DNA of 62,140 nucleotides from an uncultured Flavobacteriales bacterium (GTDB taxonomy: Bacteria; Bacteroidota; Bacteroidia; Flavobacteriales_D; CAJJDF01), in contig CAJJDF010000045.1 in the NCBI GenBank assembly GCA_905182785.1, positions 1 to 62,140 of the forward strand, read 5' to 3'. A program made the position numbers and the translations under genes. Position 1 is the stretch's first letter. Every line of letters starts with the position of its first letter. Shown piece after piece: positions 18,348-29,004 of the stretch. The notes beneath the pieces are model-generated. The model was given only the letters and a program-made list of their open reading frames with translations, was not told where the DNA came from and did not search any database.

Positions 18348-18704
18348 ATGAAAAATAGAATATCCCAATTTCTTATCATCTGTTTAACTGTTCTTGCAGT
18401 TTCTTCTTGCAACTCGAAGCAGAAGTTTGACTCTGATGAATGGAAGCAAACAGGATTAGATTGGTGGATGACTGATTTCCGAGAAAAAATGGTTGATGAT
18501 TTAATTCAAAACGATACTCTAATTAGAATGAATCAAGAACAAGTCATAGAACTTTTAGGGCTACCAGAATCTGAAAATAAAGCAAAATTAGAATATCTAA
18601 TTAGAGAAAAATACAGATCTGATATTGACCCTGAATATATCTCAAACTTAATAATTGAATTTGATGAGAAAGGGCAAGTACGAAATTGTAAAATAGAAAA
18701 ATAA
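18348..18704 (+). CDS. Small lipoprotein with BamE/SmpA-like segment
   Basis: The ATG at 18348 begins a typical lipoprotein signal with lipobox AVSSC (Cys21); the reading frame is open further upstream only from a TTG and that start is unlikely. The mature part is about 98 residues. The segment MNQEQVIELLGLPES, followed by a polar stretch with DPEYISNLIIEFDEKGQV, resembles the small BamE/SmpA fold, in which a helix with an xxVxxLLGxP pattern precedes a beta-sheet. This is a motif-level resemblance, not a firm assignment. It sits alone between convergent transcripts; no -7 box with full consensus is visible. Confidence 0.6.
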   Translation: MKNRISQFLIICLTVLAVSSCNSKQKFDSDEWKQTGLDWWMTDFREKMVDDLIQNDTLIRMNQEQVIELLGLPESENKAKLEYLIREKYRSDIDPEYISNLIIEFDEKGQVRNCKIEK

Positions 18705-18780
18705 AAAAACGAGAGCTAACATTGGCTATAAAGCATAGGCCTAACCAACCAAACCGTTCCTACGTTTCTTATACTAAACG

Positions 18781-19833
18781 TTACCTCCCCAATCTGTTCA
18801 AAGCCTTAATAGCTGGCTCATAATTCGGTTCAGAAGAGAGAATAGCTTTGTATTCTATTGCCGCCAAATCTACTTTTCCTTGTTCCTCCAAGCATAAAGC
18901 TCTGTTGTATCGTGCTGGAACATAATTAGAGTTTATTGCTAATGCTTTGTCAAAATTTGTAATTGCTTCAGTCAGTAAAGAATCATTTTTTGCTTTAGGA
19001 TTTTCCACATAACACAAATCAATCAGTGTTCTCCCAATATCAAAATAAGAAACCTCAAATGCAGAGTCGAAAGAAAGAATCGTATCAAAACACACTATTG
19101 CTTCTTCAAAATCTTGGTGATCATAAAAACTCATACCTTTTGCTCTCCAAGCCTCAATGCTATTTGGCCAAACAGCAATTGCCGAATTAAAATATTGAAT
19201 TGCCAATGGATTATTCAACCTATCGTGTATTGTTCCCAAAGCTAAGTAAGCTTCGTAATAACCTGGATTTCTTTCTACTGCTGTTTGGTAAGATGAAATT
19301 GCCAGTGCGTCATTTCCTTTTTGCTCGTACCACAATCCTTTTAGATAATACGGTTTTGCCAAAAATCTATCTTTTTGTATCACTCTATTTATTAAAGTAA
19401 AAGATAACTCGTAATTTTTTGCAGCTAAGTAATAATAAGCCAACTCCAAGTTTCCTTCTGTATGCAAACTATCTAGATCTAGGGTTCTTTCCAAAAAAGG
19501 AATTCCTTTGTCTAGCTCTCCTTTATTAATGTAAATAAGTCCTTTCGTTAAATTAATATCTGGATTTTTTGGTGCAAGTTTCATTGCTTTATTGATATCC
19601 AAAAAAGCACCTTCCAGCTCGTTATTTTCCAATCTATATTTGGCTCTTTGATAATACCCTTCCTCAGAGTTTGGGTTTTGAACAATAAACGATTCAATAG
19701 CCATTAATTGCTTAATATTTGTAGAGTCTACATCAACAGTTTCTAAAAACATTTGAGGACCTGTAGCTGGCTTCTTATCTCCTTTGCAAGAGAACAAACT
19801 AATAGCAATAAAAAGTAAACTTATTTTTTTCAT
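18781..19833 (-). CDS. Tetratricopeptide repeat lipoprotein
   Basis: Starting at the ATG at 19833 (MKKISLLFIAISLFSC) gives a lipoprotein with lipobox LFSC; the longer frame has 38 upstream residues that do not look coded. The mature protein of about 335 residues is a run of TPRs, recognisable from repeats of the W/Y..G..Y...G.y..A...y..al...P pattern, such as YYLKGLWYEQKGNDALAISS, and AWRAKGMSFYDHQDFEEAIV. It should be anchored in a membrane and act as a protein-interaction scaffold. The partner is unknown. It follows recA on the same strand, with a terminator between them at 19924-19951. Confidence 0.85.
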   Translation of the reverse strand: MKKISLLFIAISLFSCKGDKKPATGPQMFLETVDVDSTNIKQLMAIESFIVQNPNSEEGYYQRAKYRLENNELEGAFLDINKAMKLAPKNPDINLTKGLIYINKGELDKGIPFLERTLDLDSLHTEGNLELAYYYLAAKNYELSFTLINRVIQKDRFLAKPYYLKGLWYEQKGNDALAISSYQTAVERNPGYYEAYLALGTIHDRLNNPLAIQYFNSAIAVWPNSIEAWRAKGMSFYDHQDFEEAIVCFDTILSFDSAFEVSYFDIGRTLIDLCYVENPKAKNDSLLTEAITNFDKALAINSNYVPARYNRALCLEEQGKVDLAAIEYKAILSSEPNYEPAIKALNRLGR

Positions 19834-19923
19834 CTTAATAATAGTAATTGGTAGCTTTAAAATCAATTGCCCATCTTGGGACTTTATCTTGTAATGGTAA
19901 TAAATATTTTTCTGTTTTAATAT

Positions 19924-19951
19924 AAAAATGCCCCTAAAAAGGAGCATTTTT
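19924..19951 (-). terminator. Terminator downstream of recA
   Basis: AAAAATGCCCCT and AGGAGCATTTTT form an imperfect stem (one mismatch) around AAA, 23 bases past the recA stop on the minus strand. Confidence 0.6.
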
Positions 19952-19973
19952 AAACAAATTCAAAAAGTCTAAA

Positions 19974-20987
19974 TTAGGCTTCTACTGCATTTAAAATTTC
20001 ATAGATTTTTGTTTCCAATTCATCCATCAATTCTGGATTATCTCCAATCAAATCTTTCACAGCATCTCTTCCTTGACCTAACTTTGTTTCTCCGTAACTA
20101 AACCAAGACCCACTTTTCTTCACAATGTTATGTTCCACTGCAATATCCAAAATCTCTCCAGTTTTAGAAATTCCTTTTCCATACATAATATCAAACTCAG
20201 CTTTACGGAATGGTGGAGCAACTTTGTTTTTCACTACTTTCACTCTTGTTCTATTCCCCAACACTTCATCTCCTCCTTTTATTTGAGTAGACCTTCTGAT
20301 ATCTAATCTAATAGAAGCATAAAATTTAAGTGCATTACCACCCGAAGTTGTTTCTGGATTTCCAAACATCACTCCAATTTTCTCTCTCAATTGATTAATA
20401 AAGATACAACATGTGTTTGCTTTACTAATTGATCCAGTCAATTTCCTTAATGCTTTAGACATTAATCTTGCTTGTAATCCCATTTGAGAATCTCCCATTT
20501 CCCCTTCAATCTCCGCTTTTGGAGTAAGTGCTGCAACAGAATCCACAACTAATAAATCGATAGCTCCCGAACGAATTAAGTTATCTGCAATTTCCAAAGC
20601 TTGTTCTCCATTATCTGGCTGTGAGATAATCAAGTTATCTACATCAACACCCAATGCTTTTGCATAAGTTGGGTCAAATGCATGCTCTGCATCTATAAAA
20701 GCACAAATACCTCCCATTTTCTGACATTCAGCAATTGCGTGAATAGTCAAAGTTGTTTTCCCTGATGATTCTGGACCATATATTTCTACAACTCTTCCTT
20801 TTGGATATCCTTTTACACCCAAAGCTAAATCTAAAGTTAATGATCCTGAAGGAATGACTTCTACATCCACAACTGGTCTATCTCCCATTTTCATTACGGC
20901 ACCTTTTCCGTATTGTTTTTCCATTCTCTCCATTGTTGCTTGAAGAGCTTTCAATTTATCACTATTTACTTCTTTTGCTTTAGCCAT
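19974..20987 (-). CDS. recA: Recombinase RecA
   Basis: Forms ATP-dependent filaments on single-stranded DNA for homologous recombination and SOS signalling. The 337-residue length is normal. The Walker A motif GPESSGKTT is near residue 70, Walker B is [12 protein letters not shown] near residue 145, and the L2 DNA-binding loop is [18 protein letters not shown]. The N-terminus [20 protein letters not shown] is usual for Bacteroidota RecA, supporting the start. No SOS-type operator is seen upstream, but consensus sites in this phylum are poorly defined. It is followed by its own terminator and preceded by the palindromic repeat copy B. Confidence 0.98.
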   Translation of the reverse strand: MAKAKEVNSDKLKALQATMERMEKQYGKGAVMKMGDRPVVDVEVIPSGSLTLDLALGVKGYPKGRVVEIYGPESSGKTTLTIHAIAECQKMGGICAFIDAEHAFDPTYAKALGVDVDNLIISQPDNGEQALEIADNLIRSGAIDLLVVDSVAALTPKAEIEGEMGDSQMGLQARLMSKALRKLTGSISKANTCCIFINQLREKIGVMFGNPETTSGGNALKFYASIRLDIRRSTQIKGGDEVLGNRTRVKVVKNKVAPPFRKAEFDIMYGKGISKTGEILDIAVEHNIVKKSGSWFSYGETKLGQGRDAVKDLIGDNPELMDELETKIYEILNAVEA

Positions 20988-21026
20988 TTTTTATATTTTT
21001 AGTTCTCTAATTTTGTTTAACTCGTG

Positions 21027-21092
21027 TTAGTCTTCGACTCCGCTCAGACGGACTATATAAGTCACATTGAGCGGAGTCGAAATGTATTCATT
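21027..21092 (+). repeat. Dispersed palindromic repeat, copy B
   Basis: Contains a perfect inverted repeat: TTCGACTCCGCTCA at 21033-21046 and TGAGCGGAGTCGAA at 21068-21081, separated by 21 bases. It aligns with 14475-14537 over its full length, ending in both cases in T.TTCATT. It lies between recA and bcp. Confidence 0.75.
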
Positions 21093-21122
21093 GCTCAATT
21101 CATTCTATTTTCTAAAAAAGTC

Positions 21123-21581
21123 TTACAACTCTCCCAATATTTGAGCCGTATGTTCTTTTGTCTTCACTTTTTCAATAATCTCTTCAATCACTCCTTTTTC
21201 ATCAATCACAAAAGTAGTTCTATGTATTCCGTCATAAATTTTCCCCATGAATTTCTTTTCTCCCCAAACACCAAAATCGTTTATTATTTTCTTGTCTTCG
21301 TCCATTAATAATGGAAAAGGCAATTCATGCTTTTCTATAAATTTTAGGTGAGATTTAGTCGAATCTGCACTTACCCCCAAAACTTTATATCCTTTGGAAA
21401 GTAGCATTTCATAATTATCTCTCAAGTTACAAGCTTGTGTGGTACATCCCGGAGTGCTATCTTTTGGATAAAAGTATATAACCAACTTACTTCCAGCAAA
21501 ATCACCAAAAGAAATAGCTTCCCCATTTTGGTCTGTCGTATTAAAATCTGGTGCTTTGTCTCCTACTTTAAGGTGTTTCAT
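21123..21581 (-). CDS. bcp: Thioredoxin-dependent thiol peroxidase (BCP-type peroxiredoxin)
   Basis: Reduces hydroperoxides in the cytosol using thioredoxin. At 152 residues it has normal size. The AhpC/TSA-type motif YPKDSTPGCTTQACNLRD (about residues 36-53) contains the peroxidatic Cys (PGCT) and a second Cys five residues later (QAC), the usual resolving position in atypical two-Cys BCP proteins. The start (MKHLKVGDKAPDF) is standard. A -7 box is 20 bases upstream, so it is transcribed on its own. Confidence 0.94.
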   Translation of the reverse strand: MKHLKVGDKAPDFNTTDQNGEAISFGDFAGSKLVIYFYPKDSTPGCTTQACNLRDNYEMLLSKGYKVLGVSADSTKSHLKFIEKHELPFPLLMDEDKKIINDFGVWGEKKFMGKIYDGIHRTTFVIDEKGVIEEIIEKVKTKEHTAQILGEL

Positions 21582-21601
21582 TGATTTAATTTTGATTTTA
21601 C

Positions 21602-21609
21602 CAAAGTTA
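21602..21609 (-). promoter_or_regulatory. -7 box upstream of bcp
   Basis: TAACTTTG on the minus strand, 20 bases upstream of the ATG at 21581. Confidence 0.55.
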
Positions 21610-21698
21610 ATAATTTATTTGATTGGAATATTGAATAATATAATTCTTTTTTGAACTATTTTTTTGGTAATTTGGCAGTAGAAAAAAATGCAATAACT

Positions 21699-23549
21699 AT
21701 GAAAAAACACATTCTAATCCTTACTATTTTCCTTGCTAATTTTGCAATGGGACAATCTTATTGGCAACAAAAAGTATCTTACACCATGGATATTGATTTT
21801 GATGACACAAAACATCAATTCAAAGGAACCCAAACACTCGTATACACCAACAATTCACCAGATGAATTGGACAAAGTTTTTTATCACTTATACTTCAATG
21901 CTTTTCAGCCAGAGAGCATGATGGATGTTCGTTCTAGAACAATAAAAGATCCAGATTCTAGAGTGGGAGATAGAATCTCTAAACTGAAGCCTGAAGAGAT
22001 GGGGTATCAAAAAATCAATTCATTAAAAATGAACGGAAGAAAAGTTAACTACACAATTGTGGGAACTATTTTAGAAGTAGAATTAAAGAAAACGATAAAA
22101 CCAGGTGAATCTGTCACCTTCGACATGAATTTTGAAGCACAAGTTCCAATTCAAATAAGAAGAAGTGGAAGAAATAGCAAAGAAGGAGTTGATTATTCTA
22201 TGACGCAATGGTATCCAAAAATGAGTGAATACGATAGAGAAGGGTGGCATGCAAACCCTTATGTCGGAAGAGAGTTTCACGGAGTTTGGGGAGATTTTGA
22301 TATGACAATTCATATGAATGAAAAATACACCATTGGTGGAACAGGAGTTTTACAAAACCCTTTAGATATTGGAAAAGGATATAGCAATGTTGAGGCAGAA
22401 CCTAAAGTGGATAAATCAGGAAAATTATCTTGGCACTTTGTTGCAAAAAACGTGCATGATTTTGCTTGGGCTGCAGATCCAGACTACAAGCACGACATTA
22501 AAACATTGAATAATGGAACAAAAATGCATTTCTTTTATCAAACAGATACTTTGGTAGAGAACTGGGAAAAATGCCAAGATTATGCTGTAGAAACTTTTGA
22601 ATACGTAAACAAAAATTATGGTGAATATCCATATTCAGATTACTCAATAATTCAAGGAGGAGATGGCGGAATGGAATATCCAATGGCGACCTTAATTACT
22701 GCTCACGGTTCTTTTGGAGGATTAGTTAGTGTAATTGTTCACGAAAGTTTACACAGTTGGTACCAAGGAATGATGGCGACAGATGAATCTAAATACCCTT
22801 GGATGGACGAAGGTTTTACTTCTTATGTTCAGCACGAAGCAATGGATTTTATTTATGGAAACGAAAAAGTAAATTCTCATTTAGGTTCTCACAGAAATTA
22901 CCAATATTTGGTGAAAAAAGATTTACAAGAACCACTTACAACACATGCCGATCATTACAAACTAAACATGACTTACGGAATCTCTGTGTACAGCAAAGGA
23001 GAAGTGTTTCTAGATCAATTATCTTACATTATTGGAAGAGAAGATTTCATGGTAGGGATGAAAGAATATTACAACCAATGGAGGTTTAAGCACCCTACTC
23101 CTTCCGACTTTAAAAAAGTGATGGAACAAGCTTCGGGAATAGAATTGGATTGGTATTTGGAGCAGTTTATTGGAACAACAAACTTTATTGATTATGGAAT
23201 TGACAGCATTTCTGAATGCGATAAAAAGACAACTCGAATTCATTTACAAAAAATTGGAGATATGCCAATGCCCTTAGATTTAGTAGTCACTTTAAAAAAT
23301 GGAAAAACTAGAGCTTATAACATTCCTTTAACTATCATGAGAGGAGCAAAAACAAAATCTTTTAGTAATAAAAACTACACAGTAACATCTGAAGATTGGC
23401 CTTGGACAAATCCGAGTTTTACATTGTGTATTGATGAAAAAATGGAAAACATAGAAAAAATAGAAATTGATCCTAGTTTGAGATTATCTGACATGAATAG
23501 AAGTAACAATATTTTCCCGAGAAAAGTGGAAACGGAAGAAGCGAAATAA
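21699..23549 (+). CDS. M1 family zinc aminopeptidase, exported
   Basis: The ATG at 21699 starts a signal peptide (MKKHILILTIFLANFAMGQ); 16 in-frame codons upstream start only with TTG and carry a promoter-like TAATTTGG, so they are not coding. The mature protein of about 600 residues has the M1 plan: an N-terminal beta domain, the exopeptidase-like segment GGDGGMEYPMATL near residue 325, and the zinc motif HESLH with a second Glu ligand 18 residues later in MDEGFT. It should trim N-terminal residues from peptides in the periplasm. It is followed by a strong terminator. Confidence 0.92.
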   Translation: MKKHILILTIFLANFAMGQSYWQQKVSYTMDIDFDDTKHQFKGTQTLVYTNNSPDELDKVFYHLYFNAFQPESMMDVRSRTIKDPDSRVGDRISKLKPEEMGYQKINSLKMNGRKVNYTIVGTILEVELKKTIKPGESVTFDMNFEAQVPIQIRRSGRNSKEGVDYSMTQWYPKMSEYDREGWHANPYVGREFHGVWGDFDMTIHMNEKYTIGGTGVLQNPLDIGKGYSNVEAEPKVDKSGKLSWHFVAKNVHDFAWAADPDYKHDIKTLNNGTKMHFFYQTDTLVENWEKCQDYAVETFEYVNKNYGEYPYSDYSIIQGGDGGMEYPMATLITAHGSFGGLVSVIVHESLHSWYQGMMATDESKYPWMDEGFTSYVQHEAMDFIYGNEKVNSHLGSHRNYQYLVKKDLQEPLTTHADHYKLNMTYGISVYSKGEVFLDQLSYIIGREDFMVGMKEYYNQWRFKHPTPSDFKKVMEQASGIELDWYLEQFIGTTNFIDYGIDSISECDKKTTRIHLQKIGDMPMPLDLVVTLKNGKTRAYNIPLTIMRGAKTKSFSNKNYTVTSEDWPWTNPSFTLCIDEKMENIEKIEIDPSLRLSDMNRSNNIFPRKVETEEAK

Positions 23550-23567
23550 CGCAAACATATATATTTA

Positions 23568-23597
23568 AAAAGGAGACTCAGTTGAGTCTCCTTTTTT
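23568..23597 (+). terminator. Terminator of the M1 peptidase gene
   Basis: GGAGACTCAGTTGAGTCTCC hairpin with an A-tract before and a T-tract after, 19 bases past the stop. Confidence 0.85.
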
Positions 23598-23655
23598 TGT
23601 GTTTTTTTTCAAAGGAATAAGAACTATTTTTTATTCTTGTTCCAAACTAACACGT

Positions 23656-23758
23656 GTCATGCTCAACTTGTTTCAGCATCTCTATTGATTGGAATTTTGC
23701 TATTTAATAGGCTCGTGAAATAGGCTCTGCGAGATCTTGAAATAAATTCAGGATGACA
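23656..23758. repeat. Intergenic repeat with two short palindromes
   Basis: GTCATGCTCAACTTG..CAGCATCT at 23656-23681 and AGATCTTGAAATAAATTCAGG at 23732-23752 followed by ATGACA are two inverted-repeat hairpins facing each other. From memory, this pair is a common intergenic element in flavobacterial genomes. The remaining bases between the M1 terminator and mutS hold nothing else that I can recognise except the mutS -7 box. Confidence 0.5.
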
Positions 23759-23859
23759 ATGAAGACAAATTCAAAATGACTAAAAAAAGCTTTCTATTTA
23801 TTAACAATTACGACAAAATAGTTAAAAACATAGGGTCTATTAATTATTTCACGGAAGTA

Positions 23860-23867
23860 TAAATTTG
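23860..23867 (+). promoter_or_regulatory. -7 box upstream of mutS
   Basis: TAAATTTG matches TAnnTTTG, 31 bases upstream of the mutS ATG. Confidence 0.55.
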
Positions 23868-23898
23868 TACTTTTAAGACTTGTAATAACAACAACTAA

Positions 23899-26514
23899 AT
23901 GGCAGCCAAAGCAAAAGAAGCAGAGAGAGAAACCCCTTTAATGAAGCAATACAATGGCATAAAAACAAAGCATCCTGATGCCCTGTTACTATTTCGTGTG
24001 GGTGATTTTTATGAAACTTTTAAGCAAGATGCCGTTATTGCTTCGCAAGTTCTAGGAATAGTATTGACCAAAAGAAAAAATGGAAAAGCATCTCACATTG
24101 AGTTGGCTGGATTCCCTCATCATTCACTGAATACTTACTTGCCTAAACTAGTAAGAGCTGGATACCGAGTTGCAATTTGCGACCAATTGGAAGATCCAAA
24201 AATGACCAAAACCATTGTGAAACGTGGTGTTACAGAGTTGGTTACGCCAGGAGTTACTTTCAATGACAATGTGCTGGAACAGAAAGAAAATAATTGGTTA
24301 GCTGCTGTTCATTTTACCAAACATAAAGTAGGAGTTTCTTTTTTGGATATCTCTACAGGCGAATTTTTGGTGGCAGAAGGCTCTGCAGAATATATAGATA
24401 AATTACTACAAAGTTTAAAACCTACCGAAGTCCTATTTCAAAAAGGAAACCAAAAGAAATTCAATGCCTTATTTGGGAACAAGTTTTACTTTTTCCAATT
24501 AGACGATTGGGTATTTACTCCCGATTTTACGAATGAATTATTATTAAAACAATTTAAAACCAAAACCTTAAAAGGATTTGGAGTCGAGGATTTAAAAGTA
24601 GCAACCATTGCGGCTGGTGCAGCTTTGCATTATTTGTCAGAAACGCATCATAACGAGTCTAGGCATATTTCTACTCTTTCAAGAATTGAGGAAGATAATT
24701 ACGTGTGGTTGGATCGATTTACGATTCGTAACCTAGAATTAATATCCTCTAACAATCAAGATGCAACAACCTTGATTGACATCATTGACAAAACTGTTTC
24801 TCCTATGGGAGGAAGATTGATGAAAAGATGGATGTTGTTGCCTTTAAAAAACACAGTAACCATTGCCAAACGGCATGATGCAGTAGAAGGATTGGTTAAT
24901 AATAACGAGTTGTTATTTGAATTGACAAACAACATTAGTCAAGTAAGTGACTTGGAGCGTTTGGTTTCTAAAGTTTCTATTGGTAAGATTTCTCCAAGAG
25001 AAGTGAATCAATTGAAAAATTCGCTTGATGTTTTAGTTCCAATTAAAGAACAAACTTCTAAATCGAAGATAAAGCCGTTACAATTAATTGGGGAACAAAT
25101 TAACACTTGCGATTCGCTAAGAGCAAAAATTGAAGCCGAATTACAAGATGATGCTCCTGTGTTATTGAACAAAGGAAACATCATCAAAAAAGGAATAAAC
25201 CAAGAATTAGATGAGTTAAGAAAGATTGCTTTCTCTGGAAAAGATTACCTTCTTCAAATGCAACAAAGAGAAAGTGAACGCACAGGAATTACTTCGCTTA
25301 AAATTGCATTTAATAACGTTTTTGGATACTACATTGAAGTGCGTAACACACACAAAGATAAAGTACCCGAAGAATGGATTCGTAAACAAACTTTAGTAAA
25401 TGCAGAGCGTTACATTACGGAAGAATTAAAAGAGTACGAATCAAAAATATTGGGAGCCGAAGAGAAAATATTAACTCTTGAAACTTCTATTTTTCAAAAT
25501 CTAGTCCTAGAATTAGCAGATTTTACGGTTCCAATTCAGCATAACGCTCATTTGGTGGCACAAATAGATTGTTTGTCTTCGTTTGCTACGCTTGCCATTT
25601 CTGATAAATATTGCAAACCCATAGTCAATGATTCTTTCAAACTAGACATTAAAAACGGGCGTCATCCTGTGATAGAAAACTGCCTAGAAGTAGGAGAAAG
25701 TTATATTCCTAATGATGTGTATTTGGATGAAGTAGACCAACAAATAATTATGATTACTGGACCTAACATGTCTGGAAAATCGGCAATATTAAGACAAACT
25801 GCTTTGATTGTATTAATGGCGCAAATGGGAAGCTTTGTTCCTGCCGAATCAGTTACAATGGGGTTTGTAGACAAAATATTTACCCGGGTTGGCGCATCTG
25901 ATAATATCTCTTCTGGAGAATCTACATTTATGGTAGAGATGAACGAAACGGCTAGTATTTTGAATAATATTTCGGATCGTAGTTTGATTTTGTTAGATGA
26001 AATTGGAAGAGGAACGAGTACGTATGATGGGATTTCTATCGCTTGGAGTATTACTGAATACATTCACGAATACCCACAGAAAAAAGCGAAGACTTTGTTT
26101 GCTACGCATTATCATGAACTGAACGAAATGCACAAGCAGTTTCCAAGGATAAAAAACTATAACGTTTCGGTAAAAGAGATTGATAAAAAAATCTTGTTTA
26201 TGCGAAAATTGGTGAAAGGAGGAAGTAATCACAGTTTTGGAATTCACGTTGCAAAAATGGCTGGAATACCAGGTTTTGTTATACGTAAAGCAGAAGAGAT
26301 TCTTACCAAGCTAGAGAAAAGAGGGGGTGACAGCAATCAAGAAACAAAGAAAGCTTTGAACTCAAAAGACGAAGAATTACAATTGAGTTTTTTCAATTTA
26401 GATGATCCAATATTGGAAGATATCCGTGATGATATTGCCAATATAGACATCAACACACTTACTCCTGTGGAAGCTTTGATGAAATTGAATGAGATTAAGA
26501 AAAAGTTGGGGTAA
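23899..26514 (+). CDS. mutS: DNA mismatch repair ATPase MutS
   Basis: Recognises base mismatches and starts repair. The 871-residue length is normal. The N-terminal motif RVGDFYETF near residue 36 holds the Phe and Glu that read the mismatch. The ATPase motifs are TGPNMSGKS (Walker A, near residue 622) and [13 protein letters not shown] (Walker B and signature). The C-terminal part ends with the helical dimerisation region ([15 protein letters not shown]). No MutL gene is adjacent. The ATG at 23899 is set by the conserved [13 protein letters not shown] start and the -7 box 31 bases upstream. Confidence 0.97.
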   Translation: MAAKAKEAERETPLMKQYNGIKTKHPDALLLFRVGDFYETFKQDAVIASQVLGIVLTKRKNGKASHIELAGFPHHSLNTYLPKLVRAGYRVAICDQLEDPKMTKTIVKRGVTELVTPGVTFNDNVLEQKENNWLAAVHFTKHKVGVSFLDISTGEFLVAEGSAEYIDKLLQSLKPTEVLFQKGNQKKFNALFGNKFYFFQLDDWVFTPDFTNELLLKQFKTKTLKGFGVEDLKVATIAAGAALHYLSETHHNESRHISTLSRIEEDNYVWLDRFTIRNLELISSNNQDATTLIDIIDKTVSPMGGRLMKRWMLLPLKNTVTIAKRHDAVEGLVNNNELLFELTNNISQVSDLERLVSKVSIGKISPREVNQLKNSLDVLVPIKEQTSKSKIKPLQLIGEQINTCDSLRAKIEAELQDDAPVLLNKGNIIKKGINQELDELRKIAFSGKDYLLQMQQRESERTGITSLKIAFNNVFGYYIEVRNTHKDKVPEEWIRKQTLVNAERYITEELKEYESKILGAEEKILTLETSIFQNLVLELADFTVPIQHNAHLVAQIDCLSSFATLAISDKYCKPIVNDSFKLDIKNGRHPVIENCLEVGESYIPNDVYLDEVDQQIIMITGPNMSGKSAILRQTALIVLMAQMGSFVPAESVTMGFVDKIFTRVGASDNISSGESTFMVEMNETASILNNISDRSLILLDEIGRGTSTYDGISIAWSITEYIHEYPQKKAKTLFATHYHELNEMHKQFPRIKNYNVSVKEIDKKILFMRKLVKGGSNHSFGIHVAKMAGIPGFVIRKAEEILTKLEKRGGDSNQETKKALNSKDEELQLSFFNLDDPILEDIRDDIANIDINTLTPVEALMKLNEIKKKLG

Positions 26515-26551
26515 TATTATTTACACCATTTTTTCTTATTTAGTTTTAAAA

Positions 26552-27706
26552 TTAGAAAGCTCTTAACCAAGATACTTGTGGAATTGGAATTCCAACATAA
26601 CCCCTACTACCATATTCTGTTCTTTCGAATATAGCACCAGACAATACTATTTGGATTGCTTTTCCATACCCTGTATTAAACCTCATACCAGGCATCAATA
26701 TAATTGTTGGCTTATAACCTTCAACATAACTTCCTTCAAGAACATTAAAGTTAGCATTAGTTGGTAATGATGTATCCCAAGTTTGAGTAAAATTAACACT
26801 TACTTCTTTATTATATTCTATTTGATTTCTTTTTGTAAAAAAAATCATGGAATCGAAAATAAAACTTGCTTTTTTTCCAACAGCTTTAATCCCTGAAATA
26901 CCTACTACAATGGAGCCATTATTGCTAGTGTTTTTAGTTCTAATTACATCTTCATTTGTAGGGTAATAACCAGGCTGCACATAATTATTCTGTGTCTCAT
27001 CATAAGTTTGATAATTATATTTTGAATAAGAAGTGCCATTAGAATTATTTGCACCTAGGTTAACATGAGCAAATCCAGCAGAAAAACTAACATTTGAACT
27101 TCTATCTCCCTTAGTAACCGTAGCAAAATACAATCCTCCATATGCTTGAGGAGCTAAATATCCACCCGAACCAACAATACCTCCAATTGCAAAATTAATA
27201 TCTGAATCAGGGTTAGGATTTGTGAAAGAATATTTTACTGCTAAAGCTATTGGACTAGCAATCCATGTAGTCATTACACCAATAGATAAATTATCACTAA
27301 CTGCAAAATGAACTTCTGGACCATAAAGGTGAATCAGTGCGTAATTCTCTTTCTTTTTTATGGGTAAAGCATTTGTAGTAAAATAATACCTAGTTGTAAA
27401 AGGTCCATTTTCTCTTAAATCATTATATTCTTCGAGATTTGAATTATTTCCTTTCTTAGATTCCTCAACTTCTCTTAATTCTTGTATATCCGATTTATTA
27501 ATGAAAATTTTACCAATATTCTTTGTCTGTAATAATATTTCTCGGCCATCATCTTTTATAATATAACCGTAATATTCACTACCATCATTTTTTACAACCA
27601 AATAATACTTTTTTTCAGTTTTATTAGAGTCACTTAAAACTTGAGAATATGAATTAGTAATACCCAACCCAAATATCAAAATTAAAATAGTGTAAAATAC
27701 TTTCAT
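26552..27706 (-). CDS. Exported protein of unknown function, probable outer-membrane beta-barrel
   Basis: No family recognised. The 384 residues begin with a signal peptide (residues 1-21, ending SYSQ). Residues 30-65 form a small domain (KYYLVVKNDGSEYYGYI, then GREILLQTKNIGKIFI), a beta-rich pattern resembling a hypothetical domain often seen ahead of Bacteroidota barrels. The remainder has alternating hydrophobic and polar residues with Tyr/Asn/Gly turns (for example YSFTNPNPDSDINFAIGGIV) and ends in aromatic SWLRAF, consistent with a beta-barrel and its C-terminal Phe. A location in the outer membrane is inferred. It is a single-gene unit with a near-match -7 box (TATATTTA) upstream. Confidence 0.6.
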   Translation of the reverse strand: MKVFYTILILIFGLGITNSYSQVLSDSNKTEKKYYLVVKNDGSEYYGYIIKDDGREILLQTKNIGKIFINKSDIQELREVEESKKGNNSNLEEYNDLRENGPFTTRYYFTTNALPIKKKENYALIHLYGPEVHFAVSDNLSIGVMTTWIASPIALAVKYSFTNPNPDSDINFAIGGIVGSGGYLAPQAYGGLYFATVTKGDRSSNVSFSAGFAHVNLGANNSNGTSYSKYNYQTYDETQNNYVQPGYYPTNEDVIRTKNTSNNGSIVVGISGIKAVGKKASFIFDSMIFFTKRNQIEYNKEVSVNFTQTWDTSLPTNANFNVLEGSYVEGYKPTIILMPGMRFNTGYGKAIQIVLSGAIFERTEYGSRGYVGIPIPQVSWLRAF

Positions 27707-27813
27707 GGTTCATTGCTTTTTTTTAAATATAAACAAAAAAAAACATTGCGGAAAATTTATTTTTAAATGAAATGAAAAATCAATAAAAACTTAAGGCTAA
27801 GAAAGTTTAATAA

Positions 27814-28944
27814 TTAGGCAACTACCTTAACACTTTTCGCTACCTCTCTAGCATTAGCAATAGCTTTATCCAAATCTGGATTTACGACAGTTATGTGTCC
27901 CATTTTACGGAAAGGTTTTGTTTCTGTTTTTCCGTATAAGTGTACGTAAACCCCTTGTTGTTTAATTACTTCATTTATTCCTTCATATACTGGAGTACCT
28001 GTATGATTTTTATCCCCTAGTAAGTTTATCATCACTCCTGGCTGAATTATTTCTGTACTTCCCAAAGGAAAATTCATAACCGAACGATAATGTTGTTCAA
28101 ATTGTGACGTGTAATTACATTCCATTGTATGGTGTCCACTGTTGTGAGTTCTTGGAGCCATTTCATTTACAATCAAAGAACCATCTTCTAACACAAAAAA
28201 TTCAACTGCTAATAAACCGACCATTTTTAATTTTTCAATGATAGTTTTTGCAATTCCTTGAGCTTGTTTTTCTGTTTCTTGGCTAATTTTTGCAGGTGAA
28301 AATAAAAACTCTACCAAGTTTGCTTCAGGATTAAATTCTTGCTCGCAAGTTGGGTAAGAACGAATTTCTCCTTTCTCGTTTCTTGCTACAATCACAGAGA
28401 CTTCTTTTACAAAATCAATCTTTTCCTCCAACAAAGAAGGAACATCAAATGCATCTTCCAAATCTTCTGGCGATTTTAATATTTGCACTCCTTTTCCATC
28501 ATAACCTCCTTTCCTCATTTTTTGTACAATAGGAAACGTAGCTTTTTGTTCTACTTCTTCCAAAGAGTCGCACAACTCAAAATCGGCTGTAGGAATATTG
28601 TTATCCTTGTAAAATTGTTTCTGAACTCCTTTATCCTTTATCAGTTTTATGATGTGAGGTTGAGGAAAAACCTTCACCCCTTCCCTTTCCAATTGAAAAA
28701 GTGCTTCAGTATTTACATTTTCAATCTCTATAGTCAATACATCCATTCCCGAACCAAAATCAAAAACTGTATCATAATCATTGAAACTACCTTGAGTAAA
28801 AGAATCGCACAAATTTGCCGCAGGACAATTTGGGTTTGGATCCAAAATATGAATGGGAGTTCCGTAGCTCATTGCAGATTGAATAAACATTCTACCTAGT
28901 TGACCTCCTCCTAATATGCCGAGTTTTGTTTTGATAAAATTCAT
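27814..28944 (-). CDS. purK: N5-carboxyaminoimidazole ribonucleotide synthase
   Basis: Uses ATP and bicarbonate to carboxylate AIR to N5-CAIR in purine synthesis. The 376-residue ATP-grasp enzyme begins KLGILGGGQLGRMF, the typical PurK glycine motif, and has the ATP-grasp KMRKGGYDGKGVQ stretch near residue 150 and the EMAPRTHNSGHHT motif near residue 270. These are strongly diagnostic of PurK over PurT. The partner purE is not in the window. The gene is divergent from the DAO oxidoreductase, with 60 bases between the start codons. Confidence 0.95.
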   Translation of the reverse strand: MNFIKTKLGILGGGQLGRMFIQSAMSYGTPIHILDPNPNCPAANLCDSFTQGSFNDYDTVFDFGSGMDVLTIEIENVNTEALFQLEREGVKVFPQPHIIKLIKDKGVQKQFYKDNNIPTADFELCDSLEEVEQKATFPIVQKMRKGGYDGKGVQILKSPEDLEDAFDVPSLLEEKIDFVKEVSVIVARNEKGEIRSYPTCEQEFNPEANLVEFLFSPAKISQETEKQAQGIAKTIIEKLKMVGLLAVEFFVLEDGSLIVNEMAPRTHNSGHHTMECNYTSQFEQHYRSVMNFPLGSTEIIQPGVMINLLGDKNHTGTPVYEGINEVIKQQGVYVHLYGKTETKPFRKMGHITVVNPDLDKAIANAREVAKSVKVVA

Positions 28945-29004
28945 AAGTTAAAAGTACGGAAAAATACATCATATTTAAGTAGCTTTATCTTATAAAATTA
29001 AAAA

